From positions 1 to 64,000 of the forward strand of contig JAZSLU010000032.1 of the NCBI GenBank assembly GCA_045535505.1: a stretch of DNA of 64,000 nucleotides, read 5' to 3'. The position numbers and the translations under genes were made by a program. Below, piece by piece: positions 50,595-60,600 of this stretch. Below the pieces are notes generated by a model. The model did no database searches. It was not told the DNA's origin and saw nothing but the letters and a program-made list of their open reading frames with translations. Origin of the DNA: CAKSST01 sp045535505. GTDB lineage: Bacteria; Bacillota; Clostridia; Oscillospirales; Acutalibacteraceae. Positions within the stretch are counted from its first letter, which is position 1. Each line of letters begins with the position of its first letter.

Positions 50595-51794
50595 ATGAAA
50601 ATTTTGGTTGTTAACGCAGGTAGCTCTTCTTTAAAATATCAGTTGATTGATATGCAATCAGAAGAGGTTATGGGTAAAGGTATTTGTGAACGCGTAGGTA
50701 CAGACGATGCTGTTATCACTCATAAAACCGCAGACGGTAAAAAAATTGTTAACGAGACAGCTATGCCCACACACAAAGAGGCTTTTGATGCAGTTGTTGC
50801 TGCATTAACAAGCGGTGAAGGCAAAGTTATTGATTCTCTTGAAGAAATTTCTGCTGTTGGACATCGTGTTGTTCAAGGCGGCGCTATATTCAATGAATCA
50901 GTTCTTATTGACAAAAAGGTTGTTGAGCAGATTGATGAGCTTTCAGCACTTGCACCTTTGCACAATCCCGCACACGTTATGGGTATTAACGCTTGTACAC
51001 AGGCTCTTGGCGAAAACGTTCCTCAAGTTGCAGTTTTCGATACTGCTTTCCATCAGACAATGCCTGCCGCATCATATATTTTCCCCATTCCTTACGAATA
51101 TTATGAAAAATATGCTATTCGTCGTTACGGTGCACACGGCACATCACACCGCTATGTAAGCGATCGCTGCGCTGAAATTATGGGTAAAGACAAAAAGGAT
51201 GTTAATATCATTACCTGCCACCTTGGTAACGGCTGTTCAATTACTGCTGTTAAAAACGGCGTTTGCTTTGATACCAGCATGGGTCTTACTCCTCTTGGCG
51301 GCTTTATGATGGGTACACGCTCCGGCTCACTTGACCCCTCGGTTGTTCTTGATATTATGGAAAAAGAAAATCTTACTCCTGCCGAGATGAACAACATTCT
51401 CAACAAAAAATCCGGTCTTTTGGGTGTTTCAGGTCTTTCTAACGACAACCGTGACATCGTTGCCGCAATGGAAGAAGGCCACGAGAGAGCAACATTGGCC
51501 CTTGAAATTCAAAACTACAGCATGACCAAGTTCATTGGTGCTTATGCAGCAGGTATGGGTGGTGTTGATGCTATCGTATTTACGGGTGGTATTGGTGAAA
51601 ACGAGGCTATCGTTCGTGAATATATCTGCAAAAAGCTTGAGTTCCTTGGTTTTGAACTTGACGAGAAAAACAATGCTACTCGCTCAGAAGAAATTGAAAT
51701 TTCTAAAGCAGGTGCAAAGGTTAGAGTATTTGTTATTCCCACAAACGAAGAACTTGTTATTGCACGTGATACAAAGGCTTTGATTTCTAAATAA
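50595..51794 (+). CDS. ackA: Acetate kinase
   Basis: 399 residues, the usual length. Converts acetyl phosphate and ADP to acetate and ATP. Start KILVVNAGSSSLKYQ, then HRVVQGG, VFDTAFHQTMP with the catalytic Asp, GAHGTSHRYVS and FTGGIGEN are all in place. TGGAGAAA precedes the ATG. No pta gene is adjacent. It is monocistronic between its own promoter and terminator, and lies between the acid-degradation operon and oadGB, matching the acetate-forming energy metabolism of both. Confidence 0.97.
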   Translation: MKILVVNAGSSSLKYQLIDMQSEEVMGKGICERVGTDDAVITHKTADGKKIVNETAMPTHKEAFDAVVAALTSGEGKVIDSLEEISAVGHRVVQGGAIFNESVLIDKKVVEQIDELSALAPLHNPAHVMGINACTQALGENVPQVAVFDTAFHQTMPAASYIFPIPYEYYEKYAIRRYGAHGTSHRYVSDRCAEIMGKDKKDVNIITCHLGNGCSITAVKNGVCFDTSMGLTPLGGFMMGTRSGSLDPSVVLDIMEKENLTPAEMNNILNKKSGLLGVSGLSNDNRDIVAAMEEGHERATLALEIQNYSMTKFIGAYAAGMGGVDAIVFTGGIGENEAIVREYICKKLEFLGFELDEKNNATRSEEIEISKAGAKVRVFVIPTNEELVIARDTKALISK

Positions 51795-51822
51795 GAAGCT
51801 TTTTAACAAAATTATAATATTG

Positions 51823-51859
51823 ATAACCGTATTGTTTTTATACAATGCGGTTATTTTTT
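51823..51859 (+). terminator. Terminator of ackA
   Basis: ATAACCGTATTGT (51823-51835) pairs with ACAATGCGGTTAT (51842-51854) with one G-U pair; TTTTT follows. Confidence 0.85.
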
Positions 51860-51901
51860 ATAATATCGTAAATAATACTGAAAAATATGTTGTAAAATAG
51901 A

Positions 51902-51929
51902 TTGTTTTGCGTTATAATTAATGTATAAT
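51902..51929 (+). promoter_or_regulatory. Sigma-A promoter of oadG-oadB
   Basis: TTGTTT (51902-51907), 16-bp spacer, TATAAT (51924-51929). Confidence 0.6.
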
Positions 51930-51955
51930 GAGGGAGAATTGGTTGGTGAATAATT

Positions 51956-52294
51956 ATGGATATAAATTTAGGGATTAACATTGTTTTTTGTGGATTGGCA
52001 ATCGTTTTTTTAATGCTCTTATTACTTATAGGTGTTATGTACATTTTTGGTTTTTTAAGCAATGCTACAAAAAAACAAAGTAAGGCAAAACCTATTGTTG
52101 AGAATATTAAAATCCAACCGGATGTTAAAAACGATAACGGCGTGGATGAAGAAACTGTTGCCGCCATTTCTGCTGCAATTTATTATCTTTACAGCGATAG
52201 TAATGTTGCGCCTAAAATTACATTTATTAAACCTGCAAACAGTCGTCCTGCTTGGGCTAAAGCGGGTATTTCACAAAACACAAAGGCATTTTGA
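51956..52294 (+). CDS. oadG: OadG-like gamma subunit of a Na+-pumping decarboxylase
   Basis: 112 residues. One N-terminal membrane helix (about 6-33) in the OadG position, then a polar linker and a C-terminal stretch with EETVAAISAAIYYLY and RPAWAKAG, typical of OadG and related gamma/delta subunits. It would tie the carboxyltransferase to the membrane beta subunit. It is followed directly by oadB. Confidence 0.82.
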   Translation: MDINLGINIVFCGLAIVFLMLLLLIGVMYIFGFLSNATKKQSKAKPIVENIKIQPDVKNDNGVDEETVAAISAAIYYLYSDSNVAPKITFIKPANSRPAWAKAGISQNTKAF

Positions 52295-52317
52295 TTGAAA
52301 GGGGATTACAGACTATT

Positions 52318-53505
52318 ATGTTCCAAGAGTTTATTAACACTATTTACGGAATTATTATGGAATCGGGTATAGTTGCTTTTTTAGCTGACGGCGGTTGGAA
52401 AAATATAATTATGATTGCTGTTTCATGTCTGCTTATATATCTTGCTATTGCTAAAAAGTTTGAGCCTCTTTTGCTTTTACCCATTGCTTTTGGTATGTTG
52501 CTAACTAATTTGCCCGGCGCCGAAATGTTTCATCCTCAAATGTGGGACGTTGCAAAAGGAATAAACTATTCAGATATTTTGCATCACGGCGGTCTGCTTG
52601 ATATTTTGTATATTGGTGTTAAAGCGGGAATTTATCCGCCTCTTATTTTCCTTGGTATTGGTTGTATGACAGATTTTGGACCGCTTATAAGCAATCCTAA
52701 GAGCTTTTTACTTGGTGCTGCGGCACAGCTTGGTATATTTGTTGCTTTTTTTGGCGCATTAGCACTTGGCATGACACCTCAGGAAGCCGGCTCTATTGGT
52801 ATTATTGGCGGTGCTGATGGTCCTACTGCAATATTTGTTACTTCAAAACTTGCCCCTCATCTTTTAGGACCTATTGCGGTTGCCGCTTATTCATATATGG
52901 CTTTGATACCTTTCATTCAAAAGCCGCTTATGAAACTGCTTACTACAAAAAAAGAGCGCAGAGTCAGAATGGAACAGCTGCGCCAGGTTTCAAAAACAGA
53001 GAAGATTTTATTCCCCATAGTTGTAACTATTGTTGTGGCGTTGCTGTTGCCCTCTGCTGCACCCTTGGTTGGTATGCTGATGCTTGGCAACCTAATGCGT
53101 GAGTGCGGTGTTGTTGAGCGTATTGCAAAAACTGCTCAAAACGAGCTTATGAACATTATTACTATATTTTTAGGTCTTACGGTTGGCGCTACTGCAAACG
53201 CCTCCACATTCTTAAAATGGGAAACCGTTAAAATTATAGGCATGGGTCTTGTTGCATTTGCGCTTGGTACAATAGGTGGTTTGCTTTTGGGTAAATTGAT
53301 GTATATATTAACAAAAGGCAAGGTAAACCCGCTTATTGGTTCGGCTGGTGTTTCTGCTGTGCCTATGGCTGCACGTGTGTCACAGATGGTTGGTCAGGAA
53401 GAAGATTCAGGAAACTTCCTTTTAATGCATGCTATGGGCCCTAACGTTTCAGGTGTTATTGGCTCGGCTGTGGCAGCAGGTGTATTAATTAATATGTTGG
53501 GATAG
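52318..53505 (+). CDS. oadB: Na+-pumping decarboxylase beta subunit
   Basis: 395 residues from the ATG at 52318, with GAAAGGGG upstream; a TTG at 52291 overlaps the oadG stop and has no ribosome site. About nine membrane helices. Family signatures AKKFEPLLLLPIAFG, GSIGIIGGADGPTAIFVTS with the essential Asp, and GATANASTFLKWETV are present. It couples decarboxylation of a biotin-bound carboxyl group to Na+ export. Oxaloacetate, methylmalonyl-CoA and glutaconyl-CoA systems share this subunit; the alpha carboxyltransferase and biotin carrier are not in the window. Confidence 0.94.
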   Translation: MFQEFINTIYGIIMESGIVAFLADGGWKNIIMIAVSCLLIYLAIAKKFEPLLLLPIAFGMLLTNLPGAEMFHPQMWDVAKGINYSDILHHGGLLDILYIGVKAGIYPPLIFLGIGCMTDFGPLISNPKSFLLGAAAQLGIFVAFFGALALGMTPQEAGSIGIIGGADGPTAIFVTSKLAPHLLGPIAVAAYSYMALIPFIQKPLMKLLTTKKERRVRMEQLRQVSKTEKILFPIVVTIVVALLLPSAAPLVGMLMLGNLMRECGVVERIAKTAQNELMNIITIFLGLTVGATANASTFLKWETVKIIGMGLVAFALGTIGGLLLGKLMYILTKGKVNPLIGSAGVSAVPMAARVSQMVGQEEDSGNFLLMHAMGPNVSGVIGSAVAAGVLINMLG

Positions 53506-53521
53506 TTAATTTGTAAAAATT

Positions 53522-53554
53522 AAAAGCCGTTGAAGATAATCTTCAACGGCTTTT
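53522..53554. terminator. Terminator after oadB, bidirectional
   Basis: AAAAGCCGTTGAAGAT and its reverse complement, nearly without a loop, ending in TTTT; it also faces the end of the convergent ATPase gene. Confidence 0.85.
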
Positions 53555-53568
53555 GTGTTAGTTTTACG

Positions 53569-56142
53569 TTATTTTTTAAAATATAAATATAGATTAATTG
53601 CTTCTGAAATAAATGTTGGAATTAAAGCAAAGAGAATGGCTAATAAAAACTGTGAAAAAGAGATATTAACAAATCCAAAAAGTGAACTGAAAGCAGTACA
53701 TATAGTTAATAAAGTTATAACGAGTGCTGCAAAAATAATAGATTTTGTTTCTTTGTAGTTTGCAAATATTATTGAGCCTTTTGTTCGTGTACTTAACATA
53801 AGAAGGATATAGGCTATGCTTATTGTGACAAATGCAGTTGTTGCATTGCCAACTGCATTTGATATTAATGCTGTTGCGGCAATGGCAACGCTTTGCCATG
53901 TAATGTTAATTATAAAATTTCTGTCAAATAATGAATACTCGTCATTTTTGGCGCCACTTTGCAAAATTTTGTTGCAAGGATTATCGTTACTTAAGGCAAG
54001 GGTTGGTGCAATGTTACACACGACAAATAGCCATAAAAGTTGTAATGCTGTAAAGGGCACGGTAGTAAAAAATGCGGTACCCAAAAGACAAAATATAAGT
54101 TTTGATGCGCTACAGGTGAGAATATATCTAACAGCGTTACGCAAATTTCTAAAAATTGCGCGAACCTGTTTTGAACTTTCGGTAATGGTTGAAAAACTGT
54201 CATCGGTTAATATGACGTCTGCCGCACCTTTAGCAACATTATTACCGTTAATGCCTTTTGCAAAAGATATATCAGCATTTATCATAACGTGAGTGTCGGT
54301 TGATGCGTCGCCTGTAACGGCAACAGTTTTACCTAATGCTTTATATGCCGAAACAATTTTTAATTTATCGATTGGGGTAACTTGGGCAAAAACAGAAATA
54401 TTTTCAATATGTTTTGAAAGGTCCTCTTCGGTTAATTTGTTGAGTTGTTCGGCTGTTATGGCGATTGAACCGTCGCCAAGAATGCCTAATTTTTTTGCAA
54501 TGGCAGATGCGGTGCTTATGTTGTCTCCGGTTATCATGACGGTTTTTATCCCGCAATTTTTACAAAGTTCGATTGATTGCTTAGCATCACTGCGTAGTTT
54601 ATCGCTAAGACCTAACAAGCCAACAAAGGTGAGATTGTTTTCAAGTTCCTCGCTTGTGGGGTTTGAAGGAGCATCAGCAAGAGGCTTGATAGCAACCGCA
54701 ATAACCCTTAAAGCATCTGACGACATTTGCTGTACTGCATCTTTAACAGCTTCTACAGAGCAGTTGATGCAAAGGGGAATAAGTGATTCGGGAGCGCCTT
54801 TAACAACTGCATAGTTTGTGCCGTCAATCATATTAACTGTTGTCATTAGCTTACGAGAAGAATCAAAAGGAATTTCTGCAACACGCGGATAAAGCGCTTC
54901 AAGGTCAGATTTAGGTAATTTTAAAAACTGTTCGCAGGCTTCTGTGATGGCTGTTTGAGTGGGGTCTGCAACTTCACCGTTAATTTCGCTGCACAAAGAA
55001 GCAAGGCGCAGCGTATTTGCGGTTTGCTTGTCAATGCTTGAAGATGGGTTATTAATGGTTACAATTTCTTCGCCATTGAAAGCGGCAGTTACCGTCATTA
55101 AGTTTGTTGTGAAAATGCCGGTTTTATCAGAACAAATTACCTCAATGTTACTTAACGTTTTAAGGCATTGTGTATTTTTTAAAATGGCGTTTTTCTTTAA
55201 CATACGATGTAAACTGAACGAAATTGAAATTGCTGCCAGTGACAAAAGGCAATCTGGTATAACCGTTGCTGCAATGGCAGAAACCTCAACAAGTCTTTGT
55301 GTTATGAGTGAAGTAAACGTAATGTCAGGCGAGTGCATTTTCAGCAATATACTCAATATGTAGATGACAGAGCAAACACAAAATGTAAATGCTTCAAATT
55401 TTTTATAAAAATTAAAAATCTTTTCTTTTATAGGGTCTATACTGTTGTTCTTGTCGGTTAATGTTTTGCGTTTAGCCAACTCTGTATAGTTGCCGGTTTC
55501 GGTAACGATTGCAAAGCCTTGTCCGCTCGTGATATGGCAACCGGCGTACAGCATATTAATTCGCTGCTCAAGCGGCGCAATTTCGGGCACAAGCAAATTG
55601 GCATCTTTTTGAATGTCAATTGTGTCACCGCGCAGAACAGATTCGTCACAATGAAGATTAACTGATTCAATAAGACGGGCATCCGCGGCAATATAATCAC
55701 CAGTTGAAAGAACAAGAATATCGCCGACAACGAGATTACTTGATAAAATCTGTTCTACTGCTCCATTTCGGAAAACTTTGCAGACAGGACAACTGATTTT
55801 GTTGATTTTGTTAACAGCATTTTCGGAGTGGTAGATGATATATGTATCAACTAATACTCTGATAGCACTAAGTAAAATTATAAAAATCGGTTCTGCAATT
55901 GAGAAGCCACGTACATTTGCGTTAACGACTGTGTAAATGACGGTTGCGGCAATCAACAACAAAAGGGGAAAGTTTTTAATTTGTTGGGTAAGTATATTCA
56001 AAAAACTATGTCGCTCAACGGTTACAATATTTTCACCGTCTTGTTCAAGACGTGTCTTTACGTGTTCGCCATTAAGACCGGTTTTTATGTTAGTACCAAT
56101 GTAGTTTATAATTTGTTCACGGTCGGTGCTGTGCCAAATCAT
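53569..56142 (-). CDS. P-type ATPase homologue (type II) with altered catalytic and ion-site motifs
   Basis: 857 intact residues with the full P2-type layout: N-terminal cation-ATPase domain, A domain, about ten helices, P and N domains (KGAPE near 450, MITGDN near 545). Nearly every key motif departs from the family: TGES reads RGDT (near 170), PEGL in M4 reads PDCL (near 293), DKTGT reads DKTGI (near 340, phosphorylated Asp kept), TGDGxND reads TGDASTD (near 611), and M5/M6 ion-binding positions (N/E of SNVGE, N/D of WVNLVTD) read SASK and WLFVVCN. A sigma-A promoter and TTGGAGGGG ribosome site are intact, so it is expressed and not a decayed copy. Possible pseudo-ATPase with a sensing or scaffold role, or an enzyme of a divergent subgroup. 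ATP-driven Ca2+ transport of the usual kind looks unlikely. Confidence 0.85.
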   Translation of the reverse strand: MIWHSTDREQIINYIGTNIKTGLNGEHVKTRLEQDGENIVTVERHSFLNILTQQIKNFPLLLLIAATVIYTVVNANVRGFSIAEPIFIILLSAIRVLVDTYIIYHSENAVNKINKISCPVCKVFRNGAVEQILSSNLVVGDILVLSTGDYIAADARLIESVNLHCDESVLRGDTIDIQKDANLLVPEIAPLEQRINMLYAGCHITSGQGFAIVTETGNYTELAKRKTLTDKNNSIDPIKEKIFNFYKKFEAFTFCVCSVIYILSILLKMHSPDITFTSLITQRLVEVSAIAATVIPDCLLSLAAISISFSLHRMLKKNAILKNTQCLKTLSNIEVICSDKTGIFTTNLMTVTAAFNGEEIVTINNPSSSIDKQTANTLRLASLCSEINGEVADPTQTAITEACEQFLKLPKSDLEALYPRVAEIPFDSSRKLMTTVNMIDGTNYAVVKGAPESLIPLCINCSVEAVKDAVQQMSSDALRVIAVAIKPLADAPSNPTSEELENNLTFVGLLGLSDKLRSDAKQSIELCKNCGIKTVMITGDNISTASAIAKKLGILGDGSIAITAEQLNKLTEEDLSKHIENISVFAQVTPIDKLKIVSAYKALGKTVAVTGDASTDTHVMINADISFAKGINGNNVAKGAADVILTDDSFSTITESSKQVRAIFRNLRNAVRYILTCSASKLIFCLLGTAFFTTVPFTALQLLWLFVVCNIAPTLALSNDNPCNKILQSGAKNDEYSLFDRNFIINITWQSVAIAATALISNAVGNATTAFVTISIAYILLMLSTRTKGSIIFANYKETKSIIFAALVITLLTICTAFSSLFGFVNISFSQFLLAILFALIPTFISEAINLYLYFKK

Positions 56143-56172
56143 ACGACCCCTCCAAAAGCATATTATTTTATA

Positions 56173-56201
56173 ATTTTACTACTAAACTGCATTTAAGTCA
56201 A
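56173..56201 (-). promoter_or_regulatory. Sigma-A promoter of the P-type ATPase homologue
   Basis: On minus: TTGACT (56201-56196), 17-bp spacer, TAAAAT (56178-56173), about 30 bases before the ATG. Confidence 0.7.
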
Positions 56202-56232
56202 ACACGTTTTTGTAAATTTAATAAATAATTAA

Positions 56233-56261
56233 TTTACAAAACAGCAGTTTGCGTATATAAT
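56233..56261 (+). promoter_or_regulatory. Sigma-A promoter of prfB
   Basis: TTTACA (56233-56238), 17-bp spacer, TATAAT (56256-56261). Confidence 0.7.
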
Positions 56262-56304
56262 ATGTAAAAACACATTTTTCTGAAATTTTTAAGGAGTGTT
56301 AATT

Positions 56305-57417
56305 TTGCTGGAATATGAAGAACTGAAACTTAATCTTCTAAGCTATAAAGATGAACTTTCTGAATTAAAAAATGCACTTGATCTAGAAAAAGTTGCTGAT
56401 GAGATTAAAGTTTTAGAGCAAGAAACTACTAAAGCAGATTTTTGGGATGATCTTGAAAACTCACAAAAAACATTACAGAAAATTAGTGCAAACAAGGCGG
56501 TTATTTCTTCTTATGAAAGTCTTGAGGGCAAATTCAACGATGCACTTGCATTGTTGGAGATGGCTGATGAGGCGGAAGAATTATCTATGCTTGAAGAGGT
56601 TAAAGAGTCGATTAATGATTTTTGTAAAAATTTAGAAGCAAGCAGGCTTGCAACCTTACTTTCGGGTGAGTATGACAAAAATAATGCAATTTTAACATTT
56701 CATGCCGGTGCAGGCGGTACTGAGGCTCAAGATTGGGCGCAGATGCTGGTGCGTATGTATTCTCATTGGGCGGAAAGCAAAGGTTTTTCTGTTAAGATGG
56801 TTGATTTTCTTGATGGCGAAGAAGCAGGACTTAAAAGTGCTGTATTAGAGGTCGCGGGTGTTAATGCTTACGGCTATCTTAAGGGTGAGTCGGGTGTGCA
56901 CCGTTTAGTTAGAATTTCTCCTTTTGATTCTTCGGGTCGCAGACATACATCATTTGCGTCTTTAGAAGTTATGCCCGAAATTGACGACAACGTTAACGTT
57001 GAAATTCGTGATGAGGATATTAAGGTTGACACGTATCGCTCGAGCGGTGCAGGCGGTCAGCACGTTAATAAGACCGAGTCGGCTATTCGTATAACACATT
57101 TGCCGACAGGTATTGTTGTTGCTTGTCAAAATGAACGCAGCCAACATCAAAACAGGGAAATGGCAATGAAGATGCTTATTTCTAAATTGATTGAGATTAA
57201 AGAAAGAGAAAATCTTGACAAGATAGAAGATATTAAAGGTGTTCAAAAGGAGATTGCGTGGGGCTCTCAAATTCGTTCCTACGTGTTTATGCCGTACACC
57301 TTGGCAAAAGACCATCGCACAGGTTATGAGAACGGTAACATAAACGCTGTTATGGATGGCGACCTAGACGGCTTTATAAATGCCTACCTTGTTGCTATGT
57401 CTAAAGGTGAGATTTAA
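56305..57417 (+). CDS. prfB: Peptide chain release factor 2
   Basis: 370 residues from a TTG start at 56305; AAGGAG ends eight bases upstream and overlaps the GTG at 56296, which is therefore not used. RF2 reads UGA and UAA stops. The catalytic GGQ is in SSGAGGQHVNK; the stop-reading tripeptide region reads SPFDSSGRRHTSF (SPF). Most bacteria need a +1 frameshift at an internal CUU-UGA near codon 25; here the equivalent stretch reads N-A-L-D-L-E continuously (CTT GAT CTA), with no in-frame UGA, so the autoregulatory frameshift is absent. Single gene with its own promoter and terminator. Confidence 0.95.
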   Translation: MLEYEELKLNLLSYKDELSELKNALDLEKVADEIKVLEQETTKADFWDDLENSQKTLQKISANKAVISSYESLEGKFNDALALLEMADEAEELSMLEEVKESINDFCKNLEASRLATLLSGEYDKNNAILTFHAGAGGTEAQDWAQMLVRMYSHWAESKGFSVKMVDFLDGEEAGLKSAVLEVAGVNAYGYLKGESGVHRLVRISPFDSSGRRHTSFASLEVMPEIDDNVNVEIRDEDIKVDTYRSSGAGGQHVNKTESAIRITHLPTGIVVACQNERSQHQNREMAMKMLISKLIEIKERENLDKIEDIKGVQKEIAWGSQIRSYVFMPYTLAKDHRTGYENGNINAVMDGDLDGFINAYLVAMSKGEI

Positions 57418-57420
57418 TTT

Positions 57421-57453
57421 AAAAACCACTTCAAAAATGAAGTGGTTTTTTTG
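57421..57453 (+). terminator. Terminator of prfB
   Basis: AAAAACCACTTCA (57421-57433), loop AAAA, TGAAGTGGTTTTT, then more T residues. Confidence 0.9.
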
Positions 57454-57524
57454 ATGCATTATATAAAAAAGCAAAGTGCAAAATTAATACAACATAAAAA
57501 ATTTTTAAAAATACGAAAAAGCCC

Positions 57525-57553
57525 TTGACTTATTGAAATACGTGGTTTATAAT
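57525..57553 (+). promoter_or_regulatory. Strong sigma-A promoter of rpoB-rpoC
   Basis: TTGACT (57525-57530), 17-bp spacer, TATAAT (57548-57553). Phased A/T-tracts directly upstream (57495-57520) look like an UP element. The transcript leader is about 140 bases with no recognised structure or leader peptide. Confidence 0.8.
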
Positions 57554-57698
57554 GATAGACTGTATAAAGATGGGGGTTTGTGCGTCTATTACATTTTATG
57601 ATATAACTTTTTATATTATGACTGTTGAGTCGCAATAACCTAAATCATCGCAAAAACTGAACTAATACCGGTAAATTTTTAAGGAGTGATTTAGTTCT

Positions 57699-60600
57699 AT
57701 GCTGCCTGAAAATATGGTTAAGCTGGTCCACCTGGGAAACAACGAACGTTACAGTTTCTCAAAAATCGAAGAGAAGTTTGATATGCCAAACCTCATCGAA
57801 GTTCAAAAGAACTCGTATAATTGGTTTGTCAACGAAGGTCTTAAAGAGGTCTTCCGCGATATGTCGTCTATAACCGATTATACGGGCAACCTCGTACTTG
57901 ATTTTATTGATTATCGTTTTGACGATACTCCCAAGTACAGTGTGTTGGAGTGCAAAGCGCGTGATACGACATACTCTACCGCTCTGCGTGTTACTGCCCG
58001 TCTTTTCAACAAAGAGACAGGGGAGATTAAAGAGAGCGAAGTGTTTATGGGTGATTTCCCCCTTATCACTGATTCGGGCACCTTTGTTATCAATGGTGCA
58101 GAGCGTGTTGTTGTTTCACAGCTCATTCGTTCTCCCGGTGTGTATTTTAATTTTGACCGTGACGATAAAACCGGCAAAAAGCTGTTCAACTCTACTGTTA
58201 TTCCTAATAGAGGTGCATGGCTTGAATATGAGATGGATGTTAATGACGTTATGTATGTACGCATTGACAAAACCAGAAAATTGCCTGTTACAACATTAGT
58301 TCGTGCTTTAGGTATTGCTGACAACAAATCTATGATTGATTTGTTTGGTGAAAGTGATATTCTTAATGCTACCTTGGAAAAGGATATTACAATCGATGTT
58401 GACCATGCGTTGACAGAGGTTTATTACAAACTCAGACCAGGTGAACCCACAACTGTTGAAGGTGCTAACAGTCACATTAATCAGTTGTTCTTTGATGTTC
58501 GCAGATATGATATTTCAAGAGTCGGACGTCATAAATACAATAAGAAACTCGCATTAGCCGTACGTCTTAACGGAATGACACTGTCAAGACCTTTGGCTGA
58601 TCCTATGACAGGTGAGATTATTGCAGAACAGGGTGAGGTTATCACTCGTGAGCGTGCACAGTTCTTGCAGTCTAAGGGTATCTGCGAGGCTTATGTTTAT
58701 GCGGCAAACGCAGATGAAGCAAACGGCGAACAAAAAGAAGTTAAGATTCTTACCAACAAAATGGTTAATATTAATGATTTTGTTTCGTACGATCTCTCTG
58801 ACCTTGTTAACGAGCACGTTTCTTTCCCTGTGCTCAAAACTATCCTTGAGGACGATACAATTCAATCTGAGCAGGATTTCCGTAATGCTGTTGCTCAGCA
58901 TATTGATGATCTTATCCCCAAAACTATCACACATGACGATATTTATGCAAGTATCAACTACTATCTCGGTCTCGCACACGATATCGGAACTATTGACGAT
59001 ATTGACCATTTAGGTAACCGCCGCATCCGTTCTGTTGGTGAATTACTGCAGAATCAGGTGAGAATCGGTTTTGCAAGAATGGAAAGAGTTGTTCGCGATA
59101 AAATGACCCTTCAGGCTCAGGATGTTGATTCCATTACTCCTCAGTCGCTTATTAATATTCGTCCCGTTGTTGCTGTTATTAAAGAGTTCTTTGGTTCTTC
59201 ACCCTTGTCACAGTTTATGGACCAAACCAACCCTCTTTCAGAATTGACGCACAAACGTCGTCTTTCTGCTTTGGGTCCTGGTGGTTTGTCCAGAGACCGT
59301 GCAAGCTTTGAGGTTCGTGACGTTCATTACAGCCACTATGGCAGAATGTGTCCTATTGAGACACCTGAAGGTCCTAACATCGGTTTGATATCTTACCTTG
59401 CTACTTATGCAAAAATTGATGAATATGGCTTTATTCAAGCACCTTTCCGTCGTGTTGACAAGAAAACAGGTAAGGTTCTTGATGAAGTTGTTTATATGAC
59501 TGCTGATGAGGAAGACGAGTATATTGTTGCACAGGCAAATGAGCCTTTAAACCAAGACGGCACTTTTGTTCGTGACAGAGTTTATGTTCGTATCCGTGAC
59601 GAGTTCCGTGAGGTTGATCCCAAAAAGGTTGACTTTATTGACGTTTCACCCAAGATGGTTGTTTCTGTTGCAACTGCAATGATTCCCTTCCTTGAAAATG
59701 ATGATACCAACCGTGCTTTGATGGGTTCAAACATGCAGAAGCAGGCTGTTCCGCTTTTGCGTACTGAAAACCCCATTGTAGGTACCGGTATGGAGTATAA
59801 AACGGCTGTTGACTCAGGCGTTGTTGTTCTTGCTAATAATGACGGTGTGGTTAAGAGTGTTAGCGCTGAGGCGGTTACTATTAAGAATAATAATGGTGAT
59901 ATTGATGAATATTCACTTATTAAATTCTTGCGCTCCAACCACGGCACATGTATTAACCAGAAACCTATCGTATCGGTAGGGCAGAAGGTAGCAAAAGGTG
60001 ACGTTATTGCTGACGGCCCTGCAACCTGCAACGGTGAAATCAGTTTGGGTAAGAACGCACTCATCGGTTTTATGACTTGGGAAGGTTATAACTACGAGGA
60101 TGCTGTTCTTATTAATGAAAGACTTATTCGTGAAGATGTTTACACATCTATTCACATTGAAGAATATGAGCTTGGAGCTCGTGATACCAAGCTCGGACCT
60201 GAAGAAATCACTCGTGATATCCCCAACGTTGGTGAAGATGCACTTAAGGATCTTGATGATCAAGGTATTATCCGCGTGGGTGCAGAAGTTCATGCAGGTG
60301 ACATTCTTGTTGGTAAGGTAACTCCTAAAGGAGAAACCGAACTCACTGCTGAAGAACGTTTGCTTCGTGCAATCTTTGGTGAAAAGGCACGTGAGGTAAG
60401 AGATACATCATTGCGAGTTCCTCATGGTGAGAGTGGTACTGTTGTTGACGTTAAAGTCTTCTCAAGAGAAAACTCTTCAGAATTAAGTCCCGGTGTTAAC
60501 CTTGTTGTCCGCTGTTATATTGCACAGAAACGTAAGATTTCTGTTGGTGATAAGATGGCAGGTCGTCATGGTAATAAGGGTGTTGTTTCAAGAGTTCTTC

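Noticed and set aside
53569..56142. P-type ATPase homologue as a pseudogene
   Set aside because: No stop or frameshift in 857 codons, consensus promoter and RBS, and KGAPE and MITGDN kept; changes are concentrated in motifs rather than scattered.
57570..57638. 22-codon frame in the rpoB leader as a leader peptide
   Set aside because: No Shine-Dalgarno, no regulatory codon run and no attenuator hairpin after it.
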